From Pseudorhodoferax sp965279475 (GTDB taxonomy: Bacteria > Pseudomonadota > Gammaproteobacteria > Burkholderiales > Burkholderiaceae_C), in the NCBI GenBank assembly GCA_965279475.1, contig CBDIIA010000003.1, positions 3,658,001 to 3,722,000 on the forward strand: 64,000 nt of DNA. Direction: 5' to 3'. The position numbers and the translations under genes were made by a program. Shown in pieces: positions 24,853 to 33,844 of this stretch; positions within the stretch are counted from its first letter, which is position 1, and each line of letters opens with the position of its first letter. The notes under the pieces were generated by a model, which made no database searches, was not told the origin of the DNA, and was given only the letters and a program-made list of their open reading frames with translations.

Positions 24853-25986
24853 CTACAACACGCGTTGCCAGAACCAGAACGCTGCCAACACGATCAGCAT
24901 CCACGAGCCGCCGCGCACCACCACGCTGCCGTACCAGCGTTGTCGCAGCAGCGCCTGCGACAGCAGCACCCACGAGGCCACCGCGATCAGTTGCCCGCAT
25001 TCGACGCCGATGTTGAAGCCGGCCAGCGCCCATGGCAGCAGGCCCGACGGCGCGGCCGCCTCGGTCAGCAGGCCGGCAAACCCGAAGCCGTGGACCATGC
25101 CGAACAGCAGCGCCAGCACATCGGTGCGCACATGGCGCAACGGGTGCAGGTTGAGCCAGGCCGTGACCCCGATCGACACGGCGATGGCCGGCTCGACCCA
25201 GACGGGCGACGCCTGCGTCCAGCCCAGCGTGGCGAGGACCAGCGTGACCGAATGGCCGACCGTGAAGGCCGTCACCGTGCTCAGCAGCGCGAACCAGGTG
25301 GTACGTGTGTCCGTGCCGTCCGGCCGGATGGCCAGCCGCAACGGCAGCACCAGCGCAAGCAGAAAGGCCAGGTGGTCGTAGCCTTCGAGCAGATGGTGCA
25401 CACCCATGCGCAGGTAGACCCACAGCGCCTCGATCCCGGAGTGCGGCACGGCGGCATCGGCCGGCGCGCCGGCATCCCCCGTGGCTGCGCGCAGCAGCAA
25501 GGGCGTGTCCGAGGTCGGCGACAGCGTCGACAACAGGTCCCGCCCGTCGATGCGGCCCGTGACGATCAGCCGGTGCGTGGCGTCCTGCGCGCGGAACAGG
25601 TCGTAGCGGAACGCCCGCGCCCCGTCGCAGCGGGTATCGGCCGACCAGCGTACGTAAGCGCCGTCGCTGCGCCGCTCCAGTCCGGCGAACGCCCATGGCA
25701 ATCCACAGCCTGCGGCACCGTCGAGTCGCGCATGGGCTTGCAGCAAAGCCTGCATCGCCGGCGTGGCCGCCTTGATCTCGCCCCAGGTGACCTTGCCATC
25801 GGCATCCGCGTCCAGCGGCAGCACCCCGTCCAGATCCTTGATGGCCACGGCCAGCGTGAACGTCCAGGCGCCCGTGTCGGCGCCCTGCACATCCAGATAG
25901 GCATCGCTGCCCTTGTGGGCCCAGGCGGCCGGCATGCAGCACAGCATCAGCAGGCACAGCCACACACGCGTTGCCCAGCCGCTCAT
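24853..25986 (-). CDS. HupE/UreJ-family membrane protein with EF-hand-like loop
   Basis: A 377-residue protein: signal peptide (cleaved after AWA), a periplasmic domain of about 190 residues, then seven or so transmembrane helices of the HupE/UreJ_2 family. The membrane part bears MGVHHLLEGYDHLAFLLAL and GMVHGFGFAG, the family's His-rich motifs. The periplasmic part contains a canonical 12-residue EF-hand loop, D59-x-D61-x-D63-G to E70. HupE/UreJ relatives are proposed nickel or cobalt permeases; no urease or hydrogenase genes are near, so the cargo here is open. The ATG overlaps the TPR gene stop (ATGA). Confidence 0.8.
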   Translation of the reverse strand: MSGWATRVWLCLLMLCCMPAAWAHKGSDAYLDVQGADTGAWTFTLAVAIKDLDGVLPLDADADGKVTWGEIKAATPAMQALLQAHARLDGAAGCGLPWAFAGLERRSDGAYVRWSADTRCDGARAFRYDLFRAQDATHRLIVTGRIDGRDLLSTLSPTSDTPLLLRAATGDAGAPADAAVPHSGIEALWVYLRMGVHHLLEGYDHLAFLLALVLPLRLAIRPDGTDTRTTWFALLSTVTAFTVGHSVTLVLATLGWTQASPVWVEPAIAVSIGVTAWLNLHPLRHVRTDVLALLFGMVHGFGFAGLLTEAAAPSGLLPWALAGFNIGVECGQLIAVASWVLLSQALLRQRWYGSVVVRGGSWMLIVLAAFWFWQRVL

Positions 25987-27152
25987 CGGCTTGCCCTCTG
26001 GATGCGGCGTAGCCGCTCGTCGTGCAGACCGGTCGCCAACACACGCTGCTGCAGCGTTCTCGACGCCTCGGCATCACGCGCCAGGCGTGCGCTCTCCAGC
26101 GCGATCCACCAGTCCAGCGGCTCGCGCTGCAGCGTCAGGTTGCGCTGAGCGAGTTCGAGCGCGCGCGCGGGGGTGTCGTCCAGCCACAGCGCCACCAGCG
26201 CAAGCTCGCGGTCGTGCAGCGTCAGGTCGTCGCCGCGTCGGTCGAGCGCCGATGCGCGGGCGTGCAGTTCCTCGCGCAGGGCCTGCCACTGCGGGTCCTT
26301 CAGGCGGCGCAACACCACGGCCTGCCGCAGCAGCACGGCATCGGTCTGCGGCAGCCTGGCCAGCGCCGCGCGTGCCGCCGGCAGGTCGCCCACGCGCAGC
26401 AGCAGGTCGCTGTAGGCGATCGCGGTGTAGAGGTCGGCTTCGGCGGCGAGGCTGCGGCCATAGGCCTCGCGCGCCGCCGCATCACGCCCTGCCCGCTCTT
26501 CGCTTTCGGCCAGCAGCGACAGCACCCAGCTGCTCTGCGCGGCTGCCCCGCCGCGCTGGCGCAGCAACGCCTGGAAACCGTCGCGCGCCTGCGCGTGCCG
26601 GCCCTGCATCGACAGGGTCTCGAGCCGGCAGGCCTCGGCATAAAAAACCTGGCCCGACTTGGCCACGGCATCGCAGGCCAGCAGCGCCTGCGCATAACGC
26701 GCGCGCAGCCTCTCCAGCGTGGCCAGCGTCAGCCAGATCTGCGGATCCTGCGGCGCGCGTGGCAGCAGTGCCGTGAGCACCGTGTGGGCCTCGTCGAACG
26801 CATGGCGTCCCTGCAGCACCGTGGCCTTCAGCACCAGCAGATCGACGGGCGCATCGGGTCGGTCCCACCAGGGGGCCAGCACAGTCTGCGCGCGGCCCCA
26901 GTAACGGGCGTCGCCGGTCTGGCGTGCCGTGGTGATGGCCTCGCGCGCCTGTTGCCCGGCCGCGCTGGGGTCCGGCAGCAGGCCAATGCCACGCGGCGCT
27001 GCCGTGGCCAGCGCTGGCCGCGAGCGGGTGACCGCCGGCAGCACCTCGACCACTTCGTCGTCGCGCGCCGGCAGGGGCAGCGGCGCCGCGAACCCTGGCA
27101 ACGTGGCCCACGCCAGCAGCATTGCCAGCACCCATCGGCGGCTCACCGGCAC
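25983..27152 (-). CDS. Exported tetratricopeptide-repeat protein
   Basis: A 389-residue protein with a signal peptide (VLAMLLAWATLPGFA) and TPR-like helical repeats over most of its length, with recurrent patterns such as WLTLATLERLRARYAQALLACDA. It probably scaffolds the periplasmic partners of this operon. It starts with a GTG 17 bp after the lipoprotein gene and overlaps the HupE-like gene by 4 bp. A second GTG two codons downstream is an alternative start. Confidence 0.7.
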   Translation of the reverse strand: MPVSRRWVLAMLLAWATLPGFAAPLPLPARDDEVVEVLPAVTRSRPALATAAPRGIGLLPDPSAAGQQAREAITTARQTGDARYWGRAQTVLAPWWDRPDAPVDLLVLKATVLQGRHAFDEAHTVLTALLPRAPQDPQIWLTLATLERLRARYAQALLACDAVAKSGQVFYAEACRLETLSMQGRHAQARDGFQALLRQRGGAAAQSSWVLSLLAESEERAGRDAAAREAYGRSLAAEADLYTAIAYSDLLLRVGDLPAARAALARLPQTDAVLLRQAVVLRRLKDPQWQALREELHARASALDRRGDDLTLHDRELALVALWLDDTPARALELAQRNLTLQREPLDWWIALESARLARDAEASRTLQQRVLATGLHDERLRRIQRASR

Positions 27153-27168
27153 GGCGACCTGGCCGCGC

Positions 27169-27435
27169 TCAGATGTCGGCCGGATCGGCGGTGTCGTCGG
27201 TCGCCACCCTCGCGTCGCCGATCAGCACCGGGTCGGTCGAATCGCTGGTGGCGGCGATCTGCTGCTTGGCGAAGGCGATCACGTCGCCGACGTTCTGCTC
27301 GACACCGATCGGCACCTCGGTGCCAGCGACGAAGGGGCTGGTGGCCGGCGTGCCGTCGCCGTCGCCACCACAGGCGGCTAGCAGGCCGACGGCCGTGGCC
27401 GTCACACCGAGCACTCTTGCGTACTTGCCTTGCAT
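27169..27435 (-). CDS. Small lipoprotein in the DUF4331 operon
   Basis: An 88-residue lipoprotein: basic start, hydrophobic core and a lipobox LAAC followed by GGDGDGTPAT. The rest is acidic and contains repeated Asp/Thr (SDSTDPVLIGDARVATDDTADP). AGGAGA is five bases ahead of the ATG. It lies 17 bp after the DUF4331 gene and 16 bp before the TPR gene. No family recognised. Confidence 0.7.
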   Translation of the reverse strand: MQGKYARVLGVTATAVGLLAACGGDGDGTPATSPFVAGTEVPIGVEQNVGDVIAFAKQQIAATSDSTDPVLIGDARVATDDTADPADI

Positions 27436-27452
27436 GTCGATCTCCTGGTGGG

Positions 27453-29087
27453 TCAGTACGCCGCTGAACCGGAGTTCGGCGTGTTGAGGTAGGGGAACCG
27501 TGCGAGGAACGGCACGGTGGCCTGGTCGACGCCATCGTGGATGTTGGCCGAACTCGCACCCAGCGGCACGCTCGATGCCTTGCAGGCCGATGTGAGCGAA
27601 GGCACGCCCGGCACGCCGTTCAGGCCCAGCGCGTTGCCGTCGCCGTTGATCACGCACAGGCCGCCCAGCACGGCCACCAGCGCGATGTCGACCACGTCGT
27701 CCTTCGGCCGGCGCCCGTTCGGAAAGCCCGCCAGGTCCTTGGCCTGGGCCAGGTTGGCGACGCCACCGACCTTCAGCACTTCGCCTGCCACACCCAGACG
27801 GTTCTGGTCGGCGAACAGCACCGGGGTGACCGCGGTGTTGAGCCGCAGCACTTCGGACGGCGTGGCCGTGGCCGGCTTGTTGACGCCGGTGATGCCGGTC
27901 AGGAACACGGTCGCGAGATCGGTGCGCGGCAGGTTGGTGGGCGCCACGGCGGCCGGGTTGCCCGCGAGCGCGATGCCCAGCAGCGCCGGCAGGCTCGGGT
28001 TGGTCACGTAATTCAGGAACTGCGTGTCGTCCTGTGGGCGCGAGGCGTTGAACTTGTCCTTGTCCGGCAGGCCGATCACGAGTTCATTGACCAGCGGGTT
28101 GCCCAGGCGCGAGACCTGCACCCAGGCGCCGCCCGCCTTCTCGCTGGTCTGGTGGCCCGATGGCGGCTTGCCGTTCAGCAGGCGCGCCTGGCGCATGCTG
28201 GCGGTGCTCCAGCCGCCGATCACCGGGTCGGTGCCGGCGACCAGGCAATCCTTGTGCACCTCGATCGCGATCGAGGTCACGTTGGCCTTCTGGATCACGT
28301 GCTTGCCGCCCATGCCGGCGGCGTCCTTGTTGGCCGGGTCGAGCAGGAACGCCGCCGGTGCGTTGACCAGGTCGAACACCGTGCCGAGGTTGACCGCAAA
28401 CCCTTCCTGGCGCTGGCCGACGAACACGTTGCCCGTGTCCTTGCCGGCCGGGCAGCCTGGAATCTTGATCTGGTGGATGTGCTTCTGCGCATAACTCTCG
28501 TAGGCCGCCGGGTCGCCCAGCGTCTTGGCGCCGATGTAGTCGACCGGCTTCTCGAAGGTGCGGGTCGAACCGTCGCTCTTGGTCACGGCCTGCACCGTGC
28601 CCTTGCGGCGGTCGCCGCGCACGATGTTGACGCTGTAGGTCTCGTTCAGGTTCAGGTTGGGATCGGTCAGCCGGCTGACGGTGCCGGCCTGGATCAGCGG
28701 GATCGGTGTGCTGGCCGTGCCGATCGGCAGCGCGACGCTGTTGAGCTTGTTGTTGAAACGGAACTGGAAAGTGATGTCTTCCTTGGCGTCGCCGTTGTTG
28801 TCGAGGTGGATCTCGTACAGCGCGTTCGGGTCGAGCTGGAAGTAGTTGGGGCCGCCGTACGGTGCCTGCAGCGGCTGGTAGTTGGCGATCAGGGTCACGT
28901 AGTCGGACCGGCCGCCCGTGCCGTTGGCAGCGATGCCTTCGTAGCTGCGGAACATGTAGAAGTCGGTACCGTCCACCTTGGGGCTGGTGGTGATGAAAGG
29001 CGCTTCCCGGTGACTGGAAGCCAGTGCCGCGCCTGCGGCCAGCAGCAGGCAGCAGCCCTGCGCGATGTGTCCTAACCTGAGAACCAT
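27453..29087 (-). CDS. DUF4331-domain secreted protein
   Basis: A 544-residue secreted protein. After a signal peptide (cleavage near ALA-S) it begins SHREAPFIT, the hallmark start of DUF4331 proteins. It continues with the conserved DFYMFRSYE, and later GGWSTASMRQ, SRLGNPLVNELVIGL and NGRRPKDDVVDIAL. AAGGAG precedes the ATG. The function of the family is not established; members occur in envelope-associated operons. It is first in a run of five closely spaced minus-strand genes. The 97 bp to the phytochrome gene contain GGATG/CATCC inverted copies but no clear promoter. Confidence 0.88.
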   Translation of the reverse strand: MVLRLGHIAQGCCLLLAAGAALASSHREAPFITTSPKVDGTDFYMFRSYEGIAANGTGGRSDYVTLIANYQPLQAPYGGPNYFQLDPNALYEIHLDNNGDAKEDITFQFRFNNKLNSVALPIGTASTPIPLIQAGTVSRLTDPNLNLNETYSVNIVRGDRRKGTVQAVTKSDGSTRTFEKPVDYIGAKTLGDPAAYESYAQKHIHQIKIPGCPAGKDTGNVFVGQRQEGFAVNLGTVFDLVNAPAAFLLDPANKDAAGMGGKHVIQKANVTSIAIEVHKDCLVAGTDPVIGGWSTASMRQARLLNGKPPSGHQTSEKAGGAWVQVSRLGNPLVNELVIGLPDKDKFNASRPQDDTQFLNYVTNPSLPALLGIALAGNPAAVAPTNLPRTDLATVFLTGITGVNKPATATPSEVLRLNTAVTPVLFADQNRLGVAGEVLKVGGVANLAQAKDLAGFPNGRRPKDDVVDIALVAVLGGLCVINGDGNALGLNGVPGVPSLTSACKASSVPLGASSANIHDGVDQATVPFLARFPYLNTPNSGSAAY

Positions 29088-29184
29088 GACGTCGCTCCTT
29101 GTGGTGTGTGTCTCAACGCAGGATGGAAATGCATCCGGGGTTGATACGCAGCAAAGCAGCGACTGGATGTGCGATTGCGCTGGT

Positions 29185-31386
29185 TCAGGCCGACGGGACC
29201 GGCAGGCTCAGGGAAAACACCACGTAAGGCTCGGCATAGGCATAGACCAGATCGCCGCCATGCGCCCGCGCGATGCGCCGGGCGATGTACAGGCCCAGGC
29301 CCAGGCTGTCGCGGTTGGCGCGCACGGTGCCGGGCGGCGCGCGGAACGGCTCGAAGATCGTGCGGGCGACGTCGGGCGCGATCTCGGCACCGACATTGCT
29401 CACCTCCAGCACGGCCCGGTCGCCCTGGCGCGTCAGCTGCACGACGATCGGCTCCTCGGGGTCACCATGCACGCGCGCGTTCGCCAGCAGGCCAGCGATC
29501 AGCTGCCGCAGGCGCGCGGCGTCGACCTCGACCACCAGGGTCTTCGGAATCTCGCGGATGAAGCGCACCGAACGGTCGACCGCACTCTCGTCGTCGATCA
29601 GCTGGTCGACGGTGCGGGCCAGGTCCAGCGCCTCCTGGCGCAGCGGCAGGCCGTTGTCGGTCTGCAGCCGGGCCGCGTCGAGCACCTGGCTCACGAAACG
29701 CTGCATGCGGCTGCCCGCGGTGGCGCCGACGGCATCGCTGGCGTCCTGCAGCGCAGCGCCGTCCGGGCCGTGCGGGCTGGCCATGCCGTCGCTCAGCAGG
29801 CGCAGCAGGTGGCTGCGCGCCCGGTCGAGTTCGGCCGCACGCGCCGACGTGGCGCGCACCAGCTCGCTGAGCATCGCCTGGGCGATGTCGATGTCGGTGC
29901 CGTCCCAGGGCACGGCGCAGCCGTGCACGGTTTCCTTCCACACGTCGAACGAGCCGCGCGGCGTGAGGCGCGGGCCGAGCGGGCCGTGCGCATACTCCTT
30001 GTCGGGTTTGCCGCCCCAGGCGATGGTCTCGATCTGCTCCTTGCGCAGCAGCACCAGCCAGCCCGGCGTGGCCTGGCCGAACTTCAGCGCGACGAAGCCG
30101 CACCAGATGCCCAGGTCGGCCCGCAGCTCGGCCGGCAGATCCGCAAGCGAGTGCCGGGCCACCAGCGGCGCCAGGCCCGTGCCGCGTTGCGACGCGTCGA
30201 GCCAGGCCAGCAGGCGGCGCGCGGCTTCGGCCGGCACCCCGCCCCAGGTCGCGAGCCTGCCGTGGTCGGTCAGCACCATGCCATGGGCCTCGAAAGTCTC
30301 GCACAGGGCCTGGGCCTGCGGCAGCAGCGCGAACACGCCTTCGTCGGCATGCAGCACGCCCTCGATCGCGCGGGCCCGCACCGAGGCCGCGGCTTCGAGC
30401 CGCTGCGCGTGGGCACGCGCCGTCAGGCTCTGCACGTTGGCGGCGAGTACGTGGGCCAGCACGTCGCAGGCCGAGCGCACGCGGTACGGCACATGGCGCG
30501 GGCCCATGTGGTGGCAGGCCAGCATGCCCCAGAGGCGACCGCTCAGCACCACCGAGATGCTCATCGACGCGCCGACGCCCATGTTGCCCAGGTATTCGAT
30601 GTGGACCGGCGACACGCTGCGCAGCACCGAATGGCTCATGTCCAGCGGCGCGTCGTCCCCGGCCATGGCCTCGATCGGCACGGTGGCGCTGGCCACGTCG
30701 ACGATGATGCGCAGCGTGTTGATGGTGTACAGGCGCCGTGCCTGCGCCGGGATGTCGCCGGCCGGGTAACGCCGGCCGACCAGCGGCTCGAGTGCCGGGG
30801 CGCGTGCCTCGGCCACCACGTCGCCGCTGTCGTCGTGGCGGAAACGGTAGGCCATCACGCGGTCGAAGCCGGTCAGCGCCCGCACTTCCTCGACGGCCAC
30901 GGCCATCAGGTCGTCGACCGTGCGCTGGCGCTTGAGCCGGCTCAGCGCGCGGTGGCCCTTGAAGGCGTCGTCCGCGGTGGCGGGCATCGCGTGCTGCAGC
31001 AGTTCGAGCTCGACCAGCACACGCTCGCCCAGCCGGTGGCCGATGATCTCGAAGCGGCTGTCGCCGATCGCGACTTCGAGCGCCACGGGCTGCACGTCGA
31101 CACCGTCGGAGCGGAAGCACTCCTCCACCAGTTCCAGCATGTCGGCGTCGGCCGCGAGGCAGGTGTCGGCCAGCGCCTGCCCGAGTGACGGCGCCAGCGC
31201 GCCCAGCACACTGGCCGCATTGGCGCTGCGGTGCGTGACCCGGCCGTCCTGGCCGAACACCACCAGCACGCCGTGCGACTGAACGCGCCCGGGGATGTGG
31301 ATCGGCTCGCGGTCGCAGTTGTCGAGCCCGAGCGGGGCCTCGGGCGGCATGGCTGCCGGGTCCTGACCGGCTTGCGGGCCGCTCAT
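29185..31386 (-). CDS. bphP: Bacteriophytochrome sensor with degenerate histidine-kinase H-box
   Basis: A 733-residue PAS-GAF-PHY photosensor with a kinase-like output. C24 in DNCDREPIHIPG is the biliverdin attachment site. The GAF domain has YPAGDIPAQARRLY (PASDIP-like), SPVHIEYLGNMG and CHHMGPRHVPY, and the PHY tongue has PRGSF. The ATPase domain keeps the N box (LLANARVHG) and GLGLYIARRIARAHGG. But where related phytochromes read GHDLRDP, this protein reads SDGMASP (residues 532-538), so the phospho-acceptor His appears to be missing. N664 replaces the usual Asp of the G1 box, a change seen in other members. The ATG overlaps the haem oxygenase stop. No response regulator is next to it. Confidence 0.88.
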   Translation of the reverse strand: MSGPQAGQDPAAMPPEAPLGLDNCDREPIHIPGRVQSHGVLVVFGQDGRVTHRSANAASVLGALAPSLGQALADTCLAADADMLELVEECFRSDGVDVQPVALEVAIGDSRFEIIGHRLGERVLVELELLQHAMPATADDAFKGHRALSRLKRQRTVDDLMAVAVEEVRALTGFDRVMAYRFRHDDSGDVVAEARAPALEPLVGRRYPAGDIPAQARRLYTINTLRIIVDVASATVPIEAMAGDDAPLDMSHSVLRSVSPVHIEYLGNMGVGASMSISVVLSGRLWGMLACHHMGPRHVPYRVRSACDVLAHVLAANVQSLTARAHAQRLEAAASVRARAIEGVLHADEGVFALLPQAQALCETFEAHGMVLTDHGRLATWGGVPAEAARRLLAWLDASQRGTGLAPLVARHSLADLPAELRADLGIWCGFVALKFGQATPGWLVLLRKEQIETIAWGGKPDKEYAHGPLGPRLTPRGSFDVWKETVHGCAVPWDGTDIDIAQAMLSELVRATSARAAELDRARSHLLRLLSDGMASPHGPDGAALQDASDAVGATAGSRMQRFVSQVLDAARLQTDNGLPLRQEALDLARTVDQLIDDESAVDRSVRFIREIPKTLVVEVDAARLRQLIAGLLANARVHGDPEEPIVVQLTRQGDRAVLEVSNVGAEIAPDVARTIFEPFRAPPGTVRANRDSLGLGLYIARRIARAHGGDLVYAYAEPYVVFSLSLPVPSA

Positions 31387-32000
31387 GCCAACACCCCCAG
31401 GCGACGGAAGCGCGCCAGCAGGGTGTCGAAGGCCCAATGGGCACCCGCGCAGGCGGCGGCCACGTCGGCGGGTTCGGTCAGGCTTGCACGCAAGGCCTTC
31501 AGGAAGGCGCCCCAATGCGCACCGGTCGCGGCGCCACGCCCCTCCAGGTAACGCAGGCCATGGGCCAGCCCGGCCTGCCGCAGCCGGCGCAGCAGCACCT
31601 GGCCGCCGAGTTGCGAGCCTTCGACCACATAGGCCACGCCCAGCGCGTAGGCCAGGCTGCCGTCGCCGGGCACGTCAGCGGCGGGGTCACCGGCAGCATC
31701 GGCCACCGACGCCAGGGCGCTCGTGCCGGCGTCGCCGGCTTCGTCCAGGTCATCGCGCAGGGCCTGCAGGTAACCGCCGCCCCAGGGCGTGCGCGCCAGC
31801 AGGGGCGCCAGTTCGGCCATCCAGCCCTGCAGCACGGCCAGGTGCTGCAAGTAGTCGGCCAGGCCGGCATCGGGCCGGGCCAGCGGCAGGCTGCTGTCGA
31901 GCAGGGTGTGTTGCGCCTGGGTGGCCGAGCGCAGGGCCTGCACCGGATCGGCGCGGTCTATGGGAGAGGCTGAAGGCGAGATGTGCAAGACCAGGGTCAC
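31383..32000 (-). CDS. bphO: Haem oxygenase, makes biliverdin for the phytochrome
   Basis: A 205-residue haem oxygenase of the BphO type. It opens haem to biliverdin IXalpha, the chromophore of the adjacent phytochrome. The proximal haem ligand is H31 in LRSATQAQHTLLD, and the distal helix carries the Gly-rich ALGVAYVVEGSQLGGQVL. The start is a GTG at 32000 with no strong ribosome site; no in-frame ATG fits. It overlaps bphP by 4 bp, the standard bphO-bphP arrangement. Confidence 0.9.
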   Translation of the reverse strand: MTLVLHISPSASPIDRADPVQALRSATQAQHTLLDSSLPLARPDAGLADYLQHLAVLQGWMAELAPLLARTPWGGGYLQALRDDLDEAGDAGTSALASVADAAGDPAADVPGDGSLAYALGVAYVVEGSQLGGQVLLRRLRQAGLAHGLRYLEGRGAATGAHWGAFLKALRASLTEPADVAAACAGAHWAFDTLLARFRRLGVLA

Positions 32001-32086
32001 CGCAGAGTTGTGGATGTGGAAAGAGGGGCGATGCTATCGGGCATGTGCAAGATCCCCTATGTCTTTTGACGTTCCCCGGCCGCGCG

Positions 32087-32944
32087 CTATTGCCGCGCCG
32101 TGCGCACGTTGGGCGGCAACGCGCCCGGGTGGCTGGTGCGCCAGGGATTGATGTCGAGGCCGCCGCGCCGGGTGTAGCGCGCGTACACCTTGAGCTTGAT
32201 CGGCTTGCAGCGGCGCCAGATGTCCATGAACAGGCGCTCGACACACTGCTCGTGGAACTCGTTGTGGTTGCGGAAGCTGACGATGTAGCCCAGCAAGGCG
32301 GCATGGTCGATCTGCGGGCCGGAGTAGGCGATCTGCACGCTGCCCCAGTCCGGCTGGCCGGTGACCAGGCAGTTGCTCTTCAGCAGGTTGCTGGTCAGCA
32401 CCTCGGTCACCGGCGACTCGCCGAACTGCGCGGTCAGCAGCTCGGGCGCCGGCGTGTAGTGCGTGCATTCGAGGTCGAGCCGGTCGAGGCTCAGGCCGTC
32501 GAGTTCGTGCACCGGCTCCTGGTCGAACACCTCGGGCAGCAGCAGGCGCACGCCGACCGTGCCCGGCACGTCGTGGCCGCGCCAGACGGCTTCGCTGATG
32601 TCGGCGCGGATGCGGGCCTGCACGTCCTGCGCATCGGCGAACGTCGTATTGGTGAAGCTGTTCAGGTACAGCTTGAACGACTTGCTCTCGACGATGTGGG
32701 GCGTCTCGCAGGGCACGGTGATGTGCGCCAGCGCCACCTGCGGCTTGCCACGCGGGTTGAGCCAGCTCAGCTCGTAGGCGGTCCACAGGTCGGCGCCGAA
32801 GAACGGCACCGCCTGCCCGCTGGCGCCGCCGAGGCCGATCTCCTCGCGTTTGTCGGCGCGCGGCAAGGGGAACAGCAACGACGGGTCGTAGCGGTCGACG
32901 TAGGTGGCGGGTTTGCCGAGTTGGGATTGTTCGGGGCTGTTCAT
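32087..32944 (-). CDS. queF: NADPH-dependent 7-cyano-7-deazaguanine reductase, long form
   Basis: A 285-residue QueF of the long type found in gamma- and betaproteobacteria. It reduces preQ0 to preQ1 in queuosine synthesis. The catalytic C192 and D199 lie in SNCLVTGQPDW, the NADPH-binding SFKLYLNSF motif is present, and FRNHNEFHEQCVER is in the C-terminal half. The ATG overlaps the stop of the upstream hydrolase gene (ATGA). It is last of four tightly spaced minus-strand genes. Confidence 0.95.
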   Translation of the reverse strand: MNSPEQSQLGKPATYVDRYDPSLLFPLPRADKREEIGLGGASGQAVPFFGADLWTAYELSWLNPRGKPQVALAHITVPCETPHIVESKSFKLYLNSFTNTTFADAQDVQARIRADISEAVWRGHDVPGTVGVRLLLPEVFDQEPVHELDGLSLDRLDLECTHYTPAPELLTAQFGESPVTEVLTSNLLKSNCLVTGQPDWGSVQIAYSGPQIDHAALLGYIVSFRNHNEFHEQCVERLFMDIWRRCKPIKLKVYARYTRRGGLDINPWRTSHPGALPPNVRTARQ

Positions 32945-33837
32945 CGGGAATGGAGGGTCAGGTGGGGCAGCAGGTCGCCCAGGATACGGTCGACAACGCC
33001 GGGCGGGAGGTCGTGCCCCATGCCCTCGATGCCGACGAAACGCGCGCCGGGAATACGCCGCGCCGTGTCTTCGCCGCAGGCGACCGGCACCAGCGCGTCG
33101 GCCAGGCCGTGCAGCACCAGCGTCGGGCTGGAGACGCCGGCCAGCGCCGCGGCGCGGGTGCCGTCGGCCGCGATCGCGACCATCTGGCGCAGCATGCCGA
33201 CAGGGTGGTAGCTGCGGTCCATCGCCGCGGCGATGCGCGAGCGGACCTCGTCGGCCGGCACCGGAAACCCGGGGCTGGCGATCAGCTGGAACAGGCGCAC
33301 GCCGTGGTCGAGCAGGGCCTCGCGGCCGCGGCCGGGCCGCGCGATCAGCGCCTGCACCACGTCGGGCCGGGGCGGCGGCAGGCCGCGTGCGCCGCTGGAA
33401 CTCATGATGCTCGTGAGGCTGGCCACGCGCTGTGGCGCGGCGATGGCCACGCGCTGGGCGATCATGCCGCCCATGCTGGCGCCGACGATGTGCGCGCGCG
33501 GGATGGCCAGCGCATCGAGCAGACCGACGACATCGAGCGCCATGTCGGCCAGCGTGTAGGCCGGGCGCAGCGGCAGGCCGAACCGGCTCTTGAACATCGC
33601 CCACAACAGGTTGGGCGTGCCCGCCGCGTCGAAATGCTGGCTCAGCCCGATGTCGCGGTTGTCCGGCCGCAGCACGCGGTAGCCGGCATCGACCAGCGCC
33701 TGCACCAGGGGCTGCGGCCATGCCACCAGCTGCATGCCCAGCCCCATGACCAGCACGACCACCGGGCGGCCGGCCTGGCCGCCATCGGCACCGGTGTCCT
33801 CGAACTCGATCGTGATGCCGTTGGCCTGGATCTGCAT
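32941..33837 (-). CDS. Alpha/beta hydrolase
   Basis: A 298-residue alpha/beta-hydrolase: MGLGMQL oxyanion region, RPDNRDIGLS, nucleophile S121 in GASMGG, and terminal His in EGMGHDLP. The closest recognisable type is the aclacinomycin-methylesterase-like or pimeloyl-ester-like hydrolases common in proteobacteria; no substrate can be named. AAGGA overlaps the stop of the upstream oxygenase gene. The gene overlaps queF by 4 bp. Confidence 0.82.
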   Translation of the reverse strand: MQIQANGITIEFEDTGADGGQAGRPVVVLVMGLGMQLVAWPQPLVQALVDAGYRVLRPDNRDIGLSQHFDAAGTPNLLWAMFKSRFGLPLRPAYTLADMALDVVGLLDALAIPRAHIVGASMGGMIAQRVAIAAPQRVASLTSIMSSSGARGLPPPRPDVVQALIARPGRGREALLDHGVRLFQLIASPGFPVPADEVRSRIAAAMDRSYHPVGMLRQMVAIAADGTRAAALAGVSSPTLVLHGLADALVPVACGEDTARRIPGARFVGIEGMGHDLPPGVVDRILGDLLPHLTLHSR

Positions 33838-33844
33838 GCCGTCC

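Noticed and set aside
31387..31515. Longer phytochrome N-terminus
   Set aside because: It would overlap the haem oxygenase gene by 130 bp in an Arg-rich frame; the ATG at 31386 gives the usual distance to the chromophore Cys.
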